Of a DNA stretch of 64,000 bases, positions 45,171-54,112 are shown piece after piece. Below the pieces are notes generated by a model, which did no database searches, was not told the origin of the DNA, and worked only from the letters and a program-made list of their open reading frames with translations. Where the stretch lies: positions 435,501 to 499,500 of the forward strand of contig NZ_SMSI01000003.1 of the NCBI RefSeq assembly GCF_004354915.1, given 5' to 3'. Positions within the stretch are counted from its first letter, which is position 1; every line of letters begins with the position of its first letter. The DNA is from Pseudohoeflea suaedae (GTDB taxonomy: Bacteria; Pseudomonadota; Alphaproteobacteria; Rhizobiales; Rhizobiaceae). A program made the translations under genes and the position numbers.

Positions 45171-46558
45171 TCATAACAACCGGTATCCAGCTCGCCTATC
45201 TTTCCTCCGCGGCGCTCTTCGTGATGGCGCTGCGCTCCCTCGGCCAGCCGACGACGGCGCGCCGCGGCATGCAGATGGCCGCCTTCGGCATGCTTGTCGC
45301 CGTCTGCGCCACGCTCGTCGACCAGCGCATCGTCAGCTATGAATGGCTGATCGTCGGCCTGGTGGCGGGCGGCATTGTGGGCTATCCGCTCGGCATGTGG
45401 GTGCCGATGACGGCGATGCCGCAGCGCATCGCCTTCAGCCACGCCTTCGGCGCGCTCGCGGCAACCTTCGTCGGTGTCGGCGAATATCTGCACGGCCTCC
45501 ATGCCGAAACGCTGAGCCACGGACAAACGCTGGCTCTGAGCTTCGAGATTTTCCTCGGCTCTCTCACGGTCACGGGCAGCCTGATGGCGTTCGGCAAGCT
45601 GCAGGGAATCCTGCCCGGCGCGCCGATCACCTTTCGCGGCCAGAACCTCTTCAACCTGTCTCTGTTCGCGGTCGGGCTGGCCTCGCTCGTCTGGCTCGTG
45701 GCCACGCCCTATGACGTCACCTTCTTCATGGTCATCCTCGTCATCGGAACGCTCGTCGGCATCCTGATGGTGCTGCCGATCGGCGGCGCCGACATGCCGG
45801 TGATCGTCTCCCTGCTCAATTCCTATGCGGGTCTCGCCGCCGTCGCCACCGGCTTTGCGCTGGACAACAACATTCTCATCGTGGTCGGCGCGCTCGACGG
45901 GGCCAGCGGCTTCATTCTCTCGATGGCGATGAGCAAGGCGATGAACCGGTCCTTCGCCAACGTCCTGTTCGGCGCCTTCGGTTCCGAATCCGGCGGCGCG
46001 GATGAAGGCGCTTCCGCCAGCGGCGGCGAGATGGTGGCAATCGAAGCCGACGACGCGGCGATCCGGCTCGCCTACTCGCAGCGCGTGATCATCGTCCCCG
46101 GCTACGGTCTCGCCGTGGCACAGGCGCAGCACCAGGTGCGCGAACTGGCCGATCAGCTCGAAAAGCGCGGGGTCGACGTCAGCTTCGCAATCCACCCCGT
46201 CGCGGGACGGATGCCCGGGCACATGAACGTGCTGCTTGCAGAGGCGGGCATATCCTACGAGAAGCTGCTCGACATGGACGACGTCAACGACCGTTTCTCG
46301 GATGCGGACGTTGTCCTCGTGATCGGCGCCAACGATGTGGTCAATCCGGCGGCCCGGACCAACCGCAGCTCGCCGATTTACGGCATGCCCATCCTCAACG
46401 TGCAGGACGCCAAGAGCGTGATCGTGCTCAAGCGGGGCAGGGGCAAGGGCTTCTCCGGCGTGGAGAACGAGCTTTTCGTGTCCCCCAAGGCCAGTATGCT
46501 GTTCGGCGACGCCAAACAGTCCATAGCCCAGCTCGGCGTCGAGATAAAACAGGTGTGA
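45167..46558 (+). CDS. pntB: NAD(P) transhydrogenase beta subunit (PntB)
   Basis: A 463-residue subunit with about nine N-terminal membrane helices (residues 1-260) and a C-terminal NADP-binding dIII domain with VIIVPGYGLAVAQAQHQVREL and NDVVNPAAR. It starts at GTG 45167, overlapping the PntAB stop. With its partners it uses the proton gradient to make NADPH from NADH. Confidence 0.94.
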   Translation: MIITTGIQLAYLSSAALFVMALRSLGQPTTARRGMQMAAFGMLVAVCATLVDQRIVSYEWLIVGLVAGGIVGYPLGMWVPMTAMPQRIAFSHAFGALAATFVGVGEYLHGLHAETLSHGQTLALSFEIFLGSLTVTGSLMAFGKLQGILPGAPITFRGQNLFNLSLFAVGLASLVWLVATPYDVTFFMVILVIGTLVGILMVLPIGGADMPVIVSLLNSYAGLAAVATGFALDNNILIVVGALDGASGFILSMAMSKAMNRSFANVLFGAFGSESGGADEGASASGGEMVAIEADDAAIRLAYSQRVIIVPGYGLAVAQAQHQVRELADQLEKRGVDVSFAIHPVAGRMPGHMNVLLAEAGISYEKLLDMDDVNDRFSDADVVLVIGANDVVNPAARTNRSSPIYGMPILNVQDAKSVIVLKRGRGKGFSGVENELFVSPKASMLFGDAKQSIAQLGVEIKQV

Positions 46559-46591
46559 CCAGACGGGCAAAACGGGTCGACTGATTGTTTC

Positions 46592-46615
46592 TATCATTCT
46601 ATATATAGGTACATA
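46592..46615. promoter_or_regulatory. Regulon operator, site 6 (molybdenum hydroxylase operon)
   Basis: Core CATTCTATATATAGGTAC (46595-46612), a good match to the shared palindrome, 53 bases before the hydroxylase large-subunit start. Confidence 0.7.
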
Positions 46616-46667
46616 TCGGTCGACCGACCCCATCCCGGTCAATCGTCGGTTCAGGAGGAGACCAATC

Positions 46668-49049
46668 ATGGCAATAGCGGAGGTCGAAAAGCAGGGCGTC
46701 GGCGTCTCCATGCTGCGCAAGGAGGATGACCGGCTGCTGCGCGGTCGCGGCCAGTTCGTCGGTGACGTTCGGCTCGCCGGCATGAAAGACGTCGCCTTCG
46801 TCCGCTCGCCTATCGCTCATGCGCGGGTCAAGGGCGTTCACCCGCCGGAGGATCTGCGCAGCCAGGTGGTCACCGCCGCCGATCTGGAAGGCGTCAAGCC
46901 GATTCGTGCCGTTTCCGGTCTGGCCGGCTTCAAGCCATCGGACCAACCTGTACTCGCTTTCGAGAAGGTCAGGCAGGTCGGCGAGCTTCTCGCGATGTGC
47001 GTCGCCGACACCCGCGCGGCGGCGGAAGACATCGCCGCCCGCGTCGAGCTTGATCTCGAGGAATTGCCGGCTGTCCACGACATGATTGCCGCGCGCGACA
47101 AGGACGCTCCTCTGTTGCACGAGGATTGGGGCGACAACGTCTTCCTGGAGACCTTTGTCGACGTCAATATCGAGGCTGCTTTCGACGCGCCGATCAAGAT
47201 CACGCGCGAGATCAAGACCGCCCGCCAGAGCATGGCTCCCATGGAGGGGCGCGGTACGGTCGCCTACTGGGACAAGCGCATGGAGCAGCTCGTGCTGATC
47301 TCGGGCTCGCAGATGCCTCATATCGTGCGCACCGGTCTTGCCGAATGTCTCGGGCTCGGTCAGCACCAGGTGCGGATCGTGTCGCCGGACGTCGGCGGCG
47401 GCTTCGGCTACAAGGGCATCCTGCTTCCGGAAGACATCTGCCTCGGCTGGTACGCCATGCGCTGCGGACATCCGGTGCGATGGATCGAGGACCGGCGCGA
47501 GCATCTGACCGCCGGCGCCAATTGCCGCGAACACCATTACGTCATCACCGCCTATGCGGATCGCGACGGCAAATTGCGGGGCATCGACTGCGAAGCGACG
47601 GTGGATTCGGGAGCCTATTCCTCCTATCCATTCTCCGCCTGTCTGGAAGCGGCTCAGGTCGCCAGCATTCTGCCCGGCCCCTATGATTTCCCCTCCTATC
47701 GCTGCCGGACCTGGTCGGTGGCAACCAATAAGTGCCCGATTCTGCCCTATCGCGGCGTGGCCAGAACCGGCGTGTGCTATGCGCTAGAACTGGTGCTCGA
47801 CGCGGTCGCCCGGGAAGCGGGGCTGGAACCGCACGAGGTGCGGCTGAAGAACCTCGTCCAGCCCGACCAGATGCCCTTCGACAACATCACCAGGAAGCAC
47901 TTCGACAGCGGCGATTATCCGGAGGCGTTGCAGCGTGCGATCGAGGCGATCGACGTCAAGGCGATCCGCGAGCGCCAGAAGCGCGGCGAGGAAAACGGCA
48001 GGCTAATCGGCGTCGGGCATTCGATCTATTGCGAGCAGGGCGCCCATGGCACTTCGGTCTATTCGGGCTGGGGCATTCCCATGGTGCCGGGGCACGAGCA
48101 GGCGACCGCACGGATGACGCCGGACGGCGGGCTGGAACTGCGGGTCGGTGTCCATTCGCACGGGCAGAGTATGGAAACGACGCTGCCGCAGATCGCCCAT
48201 GAAATCCTCGGAATCGATATTTCCAAAATCAAGCTCGTCCACGGCGATACGGAATACACTCCCTATTCGACCGGCAGTTGGGGCTCGCGCTGCGCTGTGA
48301 TGGCCGGCGGTGCCGTCGCCGCCGCTTCGCGTGACGTCGCATCCCGCGCCAGAAAGATCGGCGCCCACCTTCTCCAGGTCCATGTCGACGACGTCGAACT
48401 CGTCGGTGGCCGGGTGAAGGGCCCCTCGGGAAGCGTTTCCCTCGAGGAAATCGCGCACACCTGGTATCGGCTCCCGCAGAACCTGCCGGATGATGTCGAT
48501 CCGCGCGGTCTGGAGGGAACCGTCGGGCACAAGCCGAAGCGCGACACCGGCACCTTCAGCTATGCCGCGCATGCCGCCGTGGTGGCGGTCGATCCGGAGA
48601 ATGGCGACATCGAGATTCTCGACTACGTTATCGTCGAGGACGGCGGAAAGCTGATCAATCCGATGGTGGTCGACGGCCAGATCTATGGCGGTCTTGCCCA
48701 GGGCATCGGCACGGCGCTCTACGAGGAGATGAATTTCGATTCCTCCGGCCAGCCGCTTGCTTCGACCTTCGCCGATTACTTGCTGCCGGGGCCGACGGAA
48801 GTGCCCGCGCCGCGGCTCGATCATATGGAAACGGTCTCGCCCTACACCGAGTTCGGGGTGAAAGGCATCGGCGAGGGCGGAGCGATCGCACCACCCGCGG
48901 CGATCGGCAATGCCGTCAACGATGCATTGAAGGATTTGGGGGCCGAGCTGGTCCGCACGCCGATGACGCCAAGGCGCGTCCTCGAAGCGATTTTCGCGGC
49001 GACCAACGCGGACAGCCAAGACCACTCGGACAGGGGAGGGAGGACGTGA
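46668..49049 (+). CDS. Molybdenum hydroxylase large subunit (xanthine dehydrogenase/CoxL-like)
   Basis: A 793-residue molybdopterin-cytosine-dinucleotide subunit that hydroxylates carbon with water. Motifs: SPDVGGGFGYKG, YRGVARTGVCYALE, the MCD-binding stretch TPYSTGSWGSRC and the catalytic Glu in KGIGEGGAIAPPAA near the C-terminus. The CO dehydrogenase active-site loop with its copper-binding Cys (VAYRCSFR) is absent, so CO is not the substrate. N-heterocycles or aldehydes are typical. It overlaps the FAD subunit gene by four bases. Confidence 0.9.
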   Translation: MAIAEVEKQGVGVSMLRKEDDRLLRGRGQFVGDVRLAGMKDVAFVRSPIAHARVKGVHPPEDLRSQVVTAADLEGVKPIRAVSGLAGFKPSDQPVLAFEKVRQVGELLAMCVADTRAAAEDIAARVELDLEELPAVHDMIAARDKDAPLLHEDWGDNVFLETFVDVNIEAAFDAPIKITREIKTARQSMAPMEGRGTVAYWDKRMEQLVLISGSQMPHIVRTGLAECLGLGQHQVRIVSPDVGGGFGYKGILLPEDICLGWYAMRCGHPVRWIEDRREHLTAGANCREHHYVITAYADRDGKLRGIDCEATVDSGAYSSYPFSACLEAAQVASILPGPYDFPSYRCRTWSVATNKCPILPYRGVARTGVCYALELVLDAVAREAGLEPHEVRLKNLVQPDQMPFDNITRKHFDSGDYPEALQRAIEAIDVKAIRERQKRGEENGRLIGVGHSIYCEQGAHGTSVYSGWGIPMVPGHEQATARMTPDGGLELRVGVHSHGQSMETTLPQIAHEILGIDISKIKLVHGDTEYTPYSTGSWGSRCAVMAGGAVAAASRDVASRARKIGAHLLQVHVDDVELVGGRVKGPSGSVSLEEIAHTWYRLPQNLPDDVDPRGLEGTVGHKPKRDTGTFSYAAHAAVVAVDPENGDIEILDYVIVEDGGKLINPMVVDGQIYGGLAQGIGTALYEEMNFDSSGQPLASTFADYLLPGPTEVPAPRLDHMETVSPYTEFGVKGIGEGGAIAPPAAIGNAVNDALKDLGAELVRTPMTPRRVLEAIFAATNADSQDHSDRGGRT

Positions 49050-49885
49050 AACCAGTCAATTTCGACTATGCGCGGCCAAAGGACGTCGCGGGCGTCATCT
49101 CGCTGATCGGCGACGAGAGCCGGGTTGTGAAAATTCTCGCCGGCGGTCAGTCGCTCGGGCCCATGCTCAACATGCGGCTCGTCCAGCCGGATCTGGTCGT
49201 CGACATCACCGGCATCGAGGAGCTTCGTCAGGTGGAGGACCGCGCCGATGAGGTCGGCATCGGCGGTTGCGTGACCCATTCCGACATCGAGGATCTGCGG
49301 GTCGCCGACGTCACCCGCGGCGCGCTGCCCAAGGTCGCCGCCGGAATCGCCTATCGCGCGGTTCGCAACCGCGGCACGATCGGCGGCAGCATAACCCACG
49401 CCGACCCATCGGCAGACTGGATCTCCATCCTGTCCGCGATCGGCGCCACGGTGACGCTGCGCGGCCCCGACGGCGTCCGTTCGCTCGCCGTGGAGGATTA
49501 CATGCTCGGTGCGCTCGAGGCGGATCTGCGCCTGGGCGAGTTGCTGGTGTCGGTCAACGTGCCGAAGCTCGGTCCGGCGGCGCGTTGGGGCTACTACAAA
49601 AGCTGCCGCAAGACCGGCGAATTCGCCCATGCCATCGGCGCCTTCCTGATCGATCCCGATCGTGACGTGTGTCGCGCCGTCTTCGGGGCCACCGAGAGCA
49701 AGCCTCTGGTGGTGAGCGAGGCGGGCGACCTCATCGGCCGAACCGGCGAGAGGGATCTCGCCCAGGGCTTCGACAGCCGCCGCGCGGACGAATTGATCCG
49801 AGACAACGGGATGAACGACCCGATCGACCGCCAAATCCACGTCGCGGCCCTGCGCCGCGCACTCGAGCAATCCGGGACGGTGTGA
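49046..49885 (+). CDS. Molybdenum hydroxylase FAD subunit (CoxM-like)
   Basis: A 279-residue FAD-binding subunit: AGGQSLGPMLNMRLVQPD near residue 32 and NRGTIGGSITHADPSADW near residue 109 hold FAD pyrophosphate in this family. A C-terminal CO-dehydrogenase flavoprotein domain follows. It passes electrons from the iron-sulphur subunit to the acceptor. It lies between the large and small subunit genes, order L-M-S. Confidence 0.9.
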   Translation: MKPVNFDYARPKDVAGVISLIGDESRVVKILAGGQSLGPMLNMRLVQPDLVVDITGIEELRQVEDRADEVGIGGCVTHSDIEDLRVADVTRGALPKVAAGIAYRAVRNRGTIGGSITHADPSADWISILSAIGATVTLRGPDGVRSLAVEDYMLGALEADLRLGELLVSVNVPKLGPAARWGYYKSCRKTGEFAHAIGAFLIDPDRDVCRAVFGATESKPLVVSEAGDLIGRTGERDLAQGFDSRRADELIRDNGMNDPIDRQIHVAALRRALEQSGTV

Positions 49886-49887
49886 GC

Positions 49888-51090
49888 ATGGTTCAGATCA
49901 CGATCAACGACAGGCAGGTCAGCGGCGAGTGCGAGCCGCGCACGCATCTGGCCGATTTTCTCCGTGAGGCAGAGAATCTCACTGGGACGCATCTTGGTTG
50001 CGAACACGGCGTTTGCGGGGCTTGCACCGTGCTGGTCGACGGCGTCCCCACACGTTCCTGCATCACTTTCGCCCATGCCTGCGAGGGGGCGCGGGTGACC
50101 ACGATCGAGGGTCTCGACGAGGATGAGATCGCCGCCGAACTGCGCACGGCCTTGTCGAAGGAACACGGTTTGCAATGCGGCTACTGCACGCCCGGCATGG
50201 TGGTTTCGGCGCGCGACATCGTCCTGCGCATGGAAGCTCCGAGCGAGCATGACATCCGCGTCGCCCTGAGCGGCAATCTGTGCCGCTGCACCGGTTATGT
50301 CGGCATCGTCCGTGCGGTGCAGAGCGTCATCGAGGCCAGACGCGCCCGCGGCATAGCCGCCGTGCCGGGAGGCGGCCGAGACCGGCTCGGGCCTGCGGGC
50401 TCGGGTCATGCCGGCGCCGTGCAGGAAAACAAACGGGAGCGGGCGGCGCCCGCCGAAGCCGCCGCGGCTACGCGGGCCGCCCAGGTCAGCCGGGATGACA
50501 ACTGGCGGCCGCAGACCACGCTGGAGGACAGTTTCACCGTTTCGCATCCTCCGGAAGTGGTCTGGGACTTCTTCGGTCGAGTTGAGGAGGTGGCGGCTTG
50601 CCTGCCCGGCGCCTCGCTTCAAGGTGCGGCAGAAGACGGTCATGTCGAAGGGCAGATCAAGGTCAAGGTCGGACCGATTTCCGCAGAGTTCCAGGGTGTG
50701 GCCGACATCACCCGTGACGAAACAGCGAAAGCCGGGACGATCGACGGCGCCGGCAAGGACAAGCGCAGCAATTCCGCCACACGCGGCAGGATCCGCTATG
50801 TGGTGCGCGAGGGCGATAGGCCCGGCGAGACGCTGGTCGAGCTTTCGATCGGCTACACCTTGTCGGGCGTGCTGGCGCAATTCAGCCGTTCGGGCCTGGT
50901 TCAGGATGTCGCGGGCCGGCTGATCGCGGTCTTCGTGCAAAATCTCGAGGCGCGTCTCAATCACGAGGCGGGCGGCGGCACCAAGGAGACCGCGCCCGAA
51001 TCCGCCGCGCTGGATGCGGGATCGCTCATGTCGTCGGTCGTCATCGGTCAGATCAAGCAGTTTTTCGCCCGCCTGCTCGGCCGCCGATGA
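49888..51090 (+). CDS. Fused [2Fe-2S] subunit and CoxG-like protein
   Basis: A 400-residue fusion. Residues 1-155 are the standard small subunit: plant-type cluster C38, C43, C46, C58 and the second cluster C97, C100, C132, C134 (QCGYC, LCRC). A low-complexity Ala/Pro/Gly linker (about 155-210) joins a C-terminal SRPBCC/CoxG domain (about 210-365; FTVSHPPEVVWDFF and CLPGA). A final hydrophobic-basic tail (IGQIKQFFARLLGRR) may touch the membrane, as CoxG does in tethering CO dehydrogenase. The start ATG 49888 comes just after the FAD-subunit stop. Confidence 0.88.
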   Translation: MVQITINDRQVSGECEPRTHLADFLREAENLTGTHLGCEHGVCGACTVLVDGVPTRSCITFAHACEGARVTTIEGLDEDEIAAELRTALSKEHGLQCGYCTPGMVVSARDIVLRMEAPSEHDIRVALSGNLCRCTGYVGIVRAVQSVIEARRARGIAAVPGGGRDRLGPAGSGHAGAVQENKRERAAPAEAAAATRAAQVSRDDNWRPQTTLEDSFTVSHPPEVVWDFFGRVEEVAACLPGASLQGAAEDGHVEGQIKVKVGPISAEFQGVADITRDETAKAGTIDGAGKDKRSNSATRGRIRYVVREGDRPGETLVELSIGYTLSGVLAQFSRSGLVQDVAGRLIAVFVQNLEARLNHEAGGGTKETAPESAALDAGSLMSSVVIGQIKQFFARLLGRR

Positions 51091-51250
51091 TTGGTAGGAA
51101 CTGCTTCGAAGGAGGCTGGGATTAAACCGGCTTCGGCGACGAACCGGCAGGCGATGCCGGTGGCCGCCGGGTCGCTCTCTCTAGTTGCTTCAAGTCAGGG
51201 TTGCATGGCATGTTGCCAACCGGCTTGCAAACGGCTCTATACGCTCTGGC

Positions 51251-51274
51251 ATTGTTCCTATCTGTAGGATATGT
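51251..51274. promoter_or_regulatory. Regulon operator, site 7 (gntR autoregulation)
   Basis: Core GTTCCTATCTGTAGGATA (51254-51271) keeps the CTAT...TAG arms. It lies 30 bases before ATG 51304 of the GntR gene, or touches the alternative ATG at 51271. Its position suggests that GntR binds its own promoter. Confidence 0.55.
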
Positions 51275-51303
51275 CTCCCTTTCAATTGAAACTATGCGTG
51301 AAT

Positions 51304-52059
51304 ATGAAAACGATAACTTCTCTATACGATCGAAGCAGGGTTCCTCTTTATGCCCAGGTTGCGTCCGTCATGCGTCAGCGCATCGACAGCGGTTTCTGGA
51401 CGCAGGGCAGCAAGATTTCAACGCTTGAGGAACTCGAAGCCGAGTTCGGCGTAGCTCGCGTCACGATCCGGCAGGCGATTGAACTTCTGCGGGAAGAGGG
51501 GCTTCTGGACGCGCAGCAGGGACGCGGCACATTCGTCTCCGGTAAGCCGAAGCACAATCGATGGCTCAACATCGCCAACGATTTCGACACAATGGTGAGC
51601 CTCGTCAAAGACAATGTGATCGAGCGTGTCTATGTCGAGGAAAACGTCGATGCTCCGAAAATTTCCAAGGACGAAGGCAAGCTTGCACCCGAGTACACAT
51701 TCCTGCGTAGCGTTCAGTACAATGACGGCAAGCCTTTTTCCGTAGTCAACCTGTTCCTGGAACAGAACCTTTTTGTGCGCGATCGCAAGAAGTTCTCGCA
51801 CTCAGCGGCGCTGCCGAGGCTCATTGAGATGGACGACATCAAAATCGTCCATGCACACCAGGTTCTGACCATCGGAGTGGCTACCCCGGAAACCGCAGAG
51901 CTCCTCAAGATCGGTCTCGGAGAACCCACCGCCGATTGTCAGCTGACACTCGTGGACGCGAACGGCATCGCGATTTACATCGCCCATATTCATTACCACA
52001 AGGACTGCTTTGCCCTTCGGGTCGATCTTCTGGAGAACAAGGTCCCTAAATCAGAGTGA
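51304..52059 (+). CDS. GntR-family regulator with UTRA domain
   Basis: A 251-residue HutC-subfamily regulator. The N-terminal winged helix (about residues 10-75) has PLYAQVASVMRQRI, EFGVARVTIRQAIELL and QQGRGTFVSG; the UTRA ligand domain (about 100-245) ends with IYIAHIHYHKD. It is probably the repressor of the operator-linked genes: it lies at the end of the block and has an operator copy at its own promoter. Starts at 51304 and 51271 are both possible; neither has a strong ribosome-binding site, and 51304 fits family length. Confidence 0.88.
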   Translation: MKTITSLYDRSRVPLYAQVASVMRQRIDSGFWTQGSKISTLEELEAEFGVARVTIRQAIELLREEGLLDAQQGRGTFVSGKPKHNRWLNIANDFDTMVSLVKDNVIERVYVEENVDAPKISKDEGKLAPEYTFLRSVQYNDGKPFSVVNLFLEQNLFVRDRKKFSHSAALPRLIEMDDIKIVHAHQVLTIGVATPETAELLKIGLGEPTADCQLTLVDANGIAIYIAHIHYHKDCFALRVDLLENKVPKSE

Positions 52060-52114
52060 CCGCTGTCTCATCTCGCGAGGCCAGCCGCAGATCCGCTTCC
52101 GTATGGTCGGCTTT

Positions 52115-53308
52115 TCAGCCGACCCGTTTCACCTCTTCCGCCGTCATGCCCACTATCTTCTCATAGCGTCCCTTGTCGGTTGCTCCTTCGGTATTGATGA
52201 CGAAAATCCGCGAGGTTTCGTCGATGCCGAGCGTTGAGCGCATGTCCGGATCCCTCACGGCAGCCAGCAATCCGGCCAGTCCCGCCGCGCCGCTTTCACC
52301 TGATATGATCGGCGGGTCGTTGTCGACGGGACGCGCCAGCTGGCGCATCGTCTCGGCAGCGTCTTCCTCGGTGATGGTCATGAAGGCATCGGCCTTGCGC
52401 GTCAGGATGCGCCAGGCCACGAGCGACGGTTCGTAACATTCGAGCATCGCCATGATGGTGGGCTCCGTGCTGTCGACCTTGATCAGATCGTCGGCTTCCG
52501 CGCTTGCGAAAATGCAGGCAGCGCGATCGGGCTCCACGGTGATGAATTGCGGGCGATCCTCGCCGTAAAAGATGTCGAAAAAGCCTGCGACAGCCGCGGC
52601 AAGCCCTCCGACCCCGGCTTGAATGAAGACGTGGGTGGGCGTCTCCGGGAGAGATGCGACCACCTCTTTGAGCATTGCCGTGTAACCCTGCATCACCAAT
52701 GAAGGTATCCGCTCGTAGCCGGGCCACGAGGTGTCGGAGACGACAGTCCACCCCATATCGGCGCATTTGCGCTGCGCCTCCGCGACGGAATCATCGTAGG
52801 TGCCGTCGACCCTGATCATTGTTGCGCCATACTCGGCAATGGCAGCGACCCGTTCCTCCGAGACGCCGGAGTGAACGAAGATGGCTGCCTTAGCTCCCAC
52901 CATCTTCGCGCCTGCGGCGACAGATTTGCCGTGGTTGCCGTCTGTCGCGCAGCCGAAAGTCATCCGGGATGCAATCTCGCGAACTGCTGGCGATTGTAGT
53001 TCGGAGATGTCGACCGGTATCCCGAGCTTGCGGGCGGCTTCCTCGAGTACAAGGCAAATAACGGCGTAAGAACCGCCCAGGGCCTTGAAGCTGTTCATCC
53101 CCAGGCGTTCGCTTTCATCCTTTATGTGGATTGCTGAAACGCCGGCTTTCTTCGCCAAACCGGAGAGAGAATGCAGCGGCGTAATTCTATGATCCGCGCG
53201 AAAGGAGAGAAAGCGAGCTGCTTTCTTAGCGGCATCGGAGCCTAGAACCTCCGCATCTTCCATATCCAGCGCATCATTATGGCGTGTGTGGGTGTTAAGC
53301 AGAAGCAA
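52115..53308 (-). CDS. dpaL: Diaminopropionate ammonia-lyase (DpaL)
   Basis: A 397-residue fold-type II PLP enzyme converting 2,3-diaminopropionate to pyruvate and two ammonia. The PLP lysine is K75 in ERLGMNSFKALGG, a signature of this family; TDGNHGKSVA, AGVGGLAAAVAGFF and SGESGAAGL follow. It is convergent with gntR and transcribed away from the Lrp gene. An AT-rich promoter region with an AATAAT/ATTATT inverted repeat is upstream. Its own regulation may involve the adjacent Lrp regulator. Confidence 0.88.
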   Translation of the reverse strand: MLLLNTHTRHNDALDMEDAEVLGSDAAKKAARFLSFRADHRITPLHSLSGLAKKAGVSAIHIKDESERLGMNSFKALGGSYAVICLVLEEAARKLGIPVDISELQSPAVREIASRMTFGCATDGNHGKSVAAGAKMVGAKAAIFVHSGVSEERVAAIAEYGATMIRVDGTYDDSVAEAQRKCADMGWTVVSDTSWPGYERIPSLVMQGYTAMLKEVVASLPETPTHVFIQAGVGGLAAAVAGFFDIFYGEDRPQFITVEPDRAACIFASAEADDLIKVDSTEPTIMAMLECYEPSLVAWRILTRKADAFMTITEEDAAETMRQLARPVDNDPPIISGESGAAGLAGLLAAVRDPDMRSTLGIDETSRIFVINTEGATDKGRYEKIVGMTAEEVKRVG

Positions 53309-53335
53309 TTTTCTATCCTCTGGGATGGTTATGGA

Positions 53336-53351
53336 AATAATCTAAATTATT
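53336..53351. promoter_or_regulatory. AT-rich inverted repeat upstream of dpaL
   Basis: AATAAT-CTAA-ATTATT lies 28 bases before the dpaL start. Such AT-rich palindromes suit Lrp/AsnC binding; the Lrp gene is next door. Confidence 0.35.
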
Positions 53352-53504
53352 ACTTCGAAGAAAATTGCGATAAAAACACACCGATAATGAAAGTATCAGT
53401 CGATATTGCAGCCTCTGATGCAAAATAATTTACTTTTCCGGAGGCGGCGGGAGCGCGTTGCCGACATCATCCTTCAATGATGGGTGTCCGGTTTTCTGAA
53501 GCCG

Positions 53505-53987
53505 TCAATCGTCCGGGTCGACGGGGATGGCCGTCGTATGCTTGACCCGGCGCAAGACGAACAGGGTGGATGCGCTTGCCACGCAGTCGAGTTCGAGGAC
53601 GCGGTTCATCAGCACCTCCTCGACGTCGGGAATGTCGCGGACCACCAGGTGCAGCAGGTAATCCCATTCGCCCGAAATCGAGTAGACCTCGACGATCGCC
53701 GGTTCGGCCTCCATGCTGCGCTGGAACAGCGCGCGGGCTTTCACATCCTGCGACTTCATGCGTACCTGGCAGAAGGCATCCATGGGACGGTTGACTTTGG
53801 CAGGGTCGACCAGACGCACGGGCGGGCTGAATAACCCCGCCTCCTCCATCTGGCGAATCCGACGCCAGCAGGTTGTGGTCGAACTGTTCGTCCGCTCCGC
53901 CAGCTCGTCGATGCTGATCGAGGCGTCCTTCTGAAGTATCGATGCGATCTTTGCTTCCAGCCGACCCAATTTGAAATCAGATTTCAT
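53505..53987 (-). CDS. Lrp/AsnC-family regulator
   Basis: A 160-residue regulator with N-terminal helix-turn-helix (SIDELAERTNSSTTTCWRRI) and C-terminal RAM domain (SGEWDYLLHLVVRDIPD). It is divergent from the indolepyruvate oxidoreductase gene, a layout seen for Lrp-type control of aromatic amino acid catabolic genes. It also lies upstream of dpaL on the same strand. Confidence 0.9.
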   Translation of the reverse strand: MKSDFKLGRLEAKIASILQKDASISIDELAERTNSSTTTCWRRIRQMEEAGLFSPPVRLVDPAKVNRPMDAFCQVRMKSQDVKARALFQRSMEAEPAIVEVYSISGEWDYLLHLVVRDIPDVEEVLMNRVLELDCVASASTLFVLRRVKHTTAIPVDPDD

Positions 53988-54112
53988 ATTTTGCTTCTTT
54001 GCGGTGTGATCGAAGCCAGAATGCCATGATTATGGGCGAATTTGAAAACACTTTTCATCGTGTATCCTTACAATCGGCCAAAATGCGCAACGCGCAGCGC
54101 CGGGGGGATATC

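Noticed and set aside
44921-46783. 620-residue minus-strand frame over pntAB/pntB
   Set aside because: Shadow of the transhydrogenase genes, with composition typical of antisense frames in high-GC DNA.
46668-51090. Aerobic CO dehydrogenase (coxLMS)
   Set aside because: Gene order and CoxG domain look similar, but the copper-binding active-site loop is missing from the large subunit.
53316-53400. Regulon operator copy before dpaL
   Set aside because: TATCC and AGTATC fragments are present but do not form the conserved spaced palindrome.
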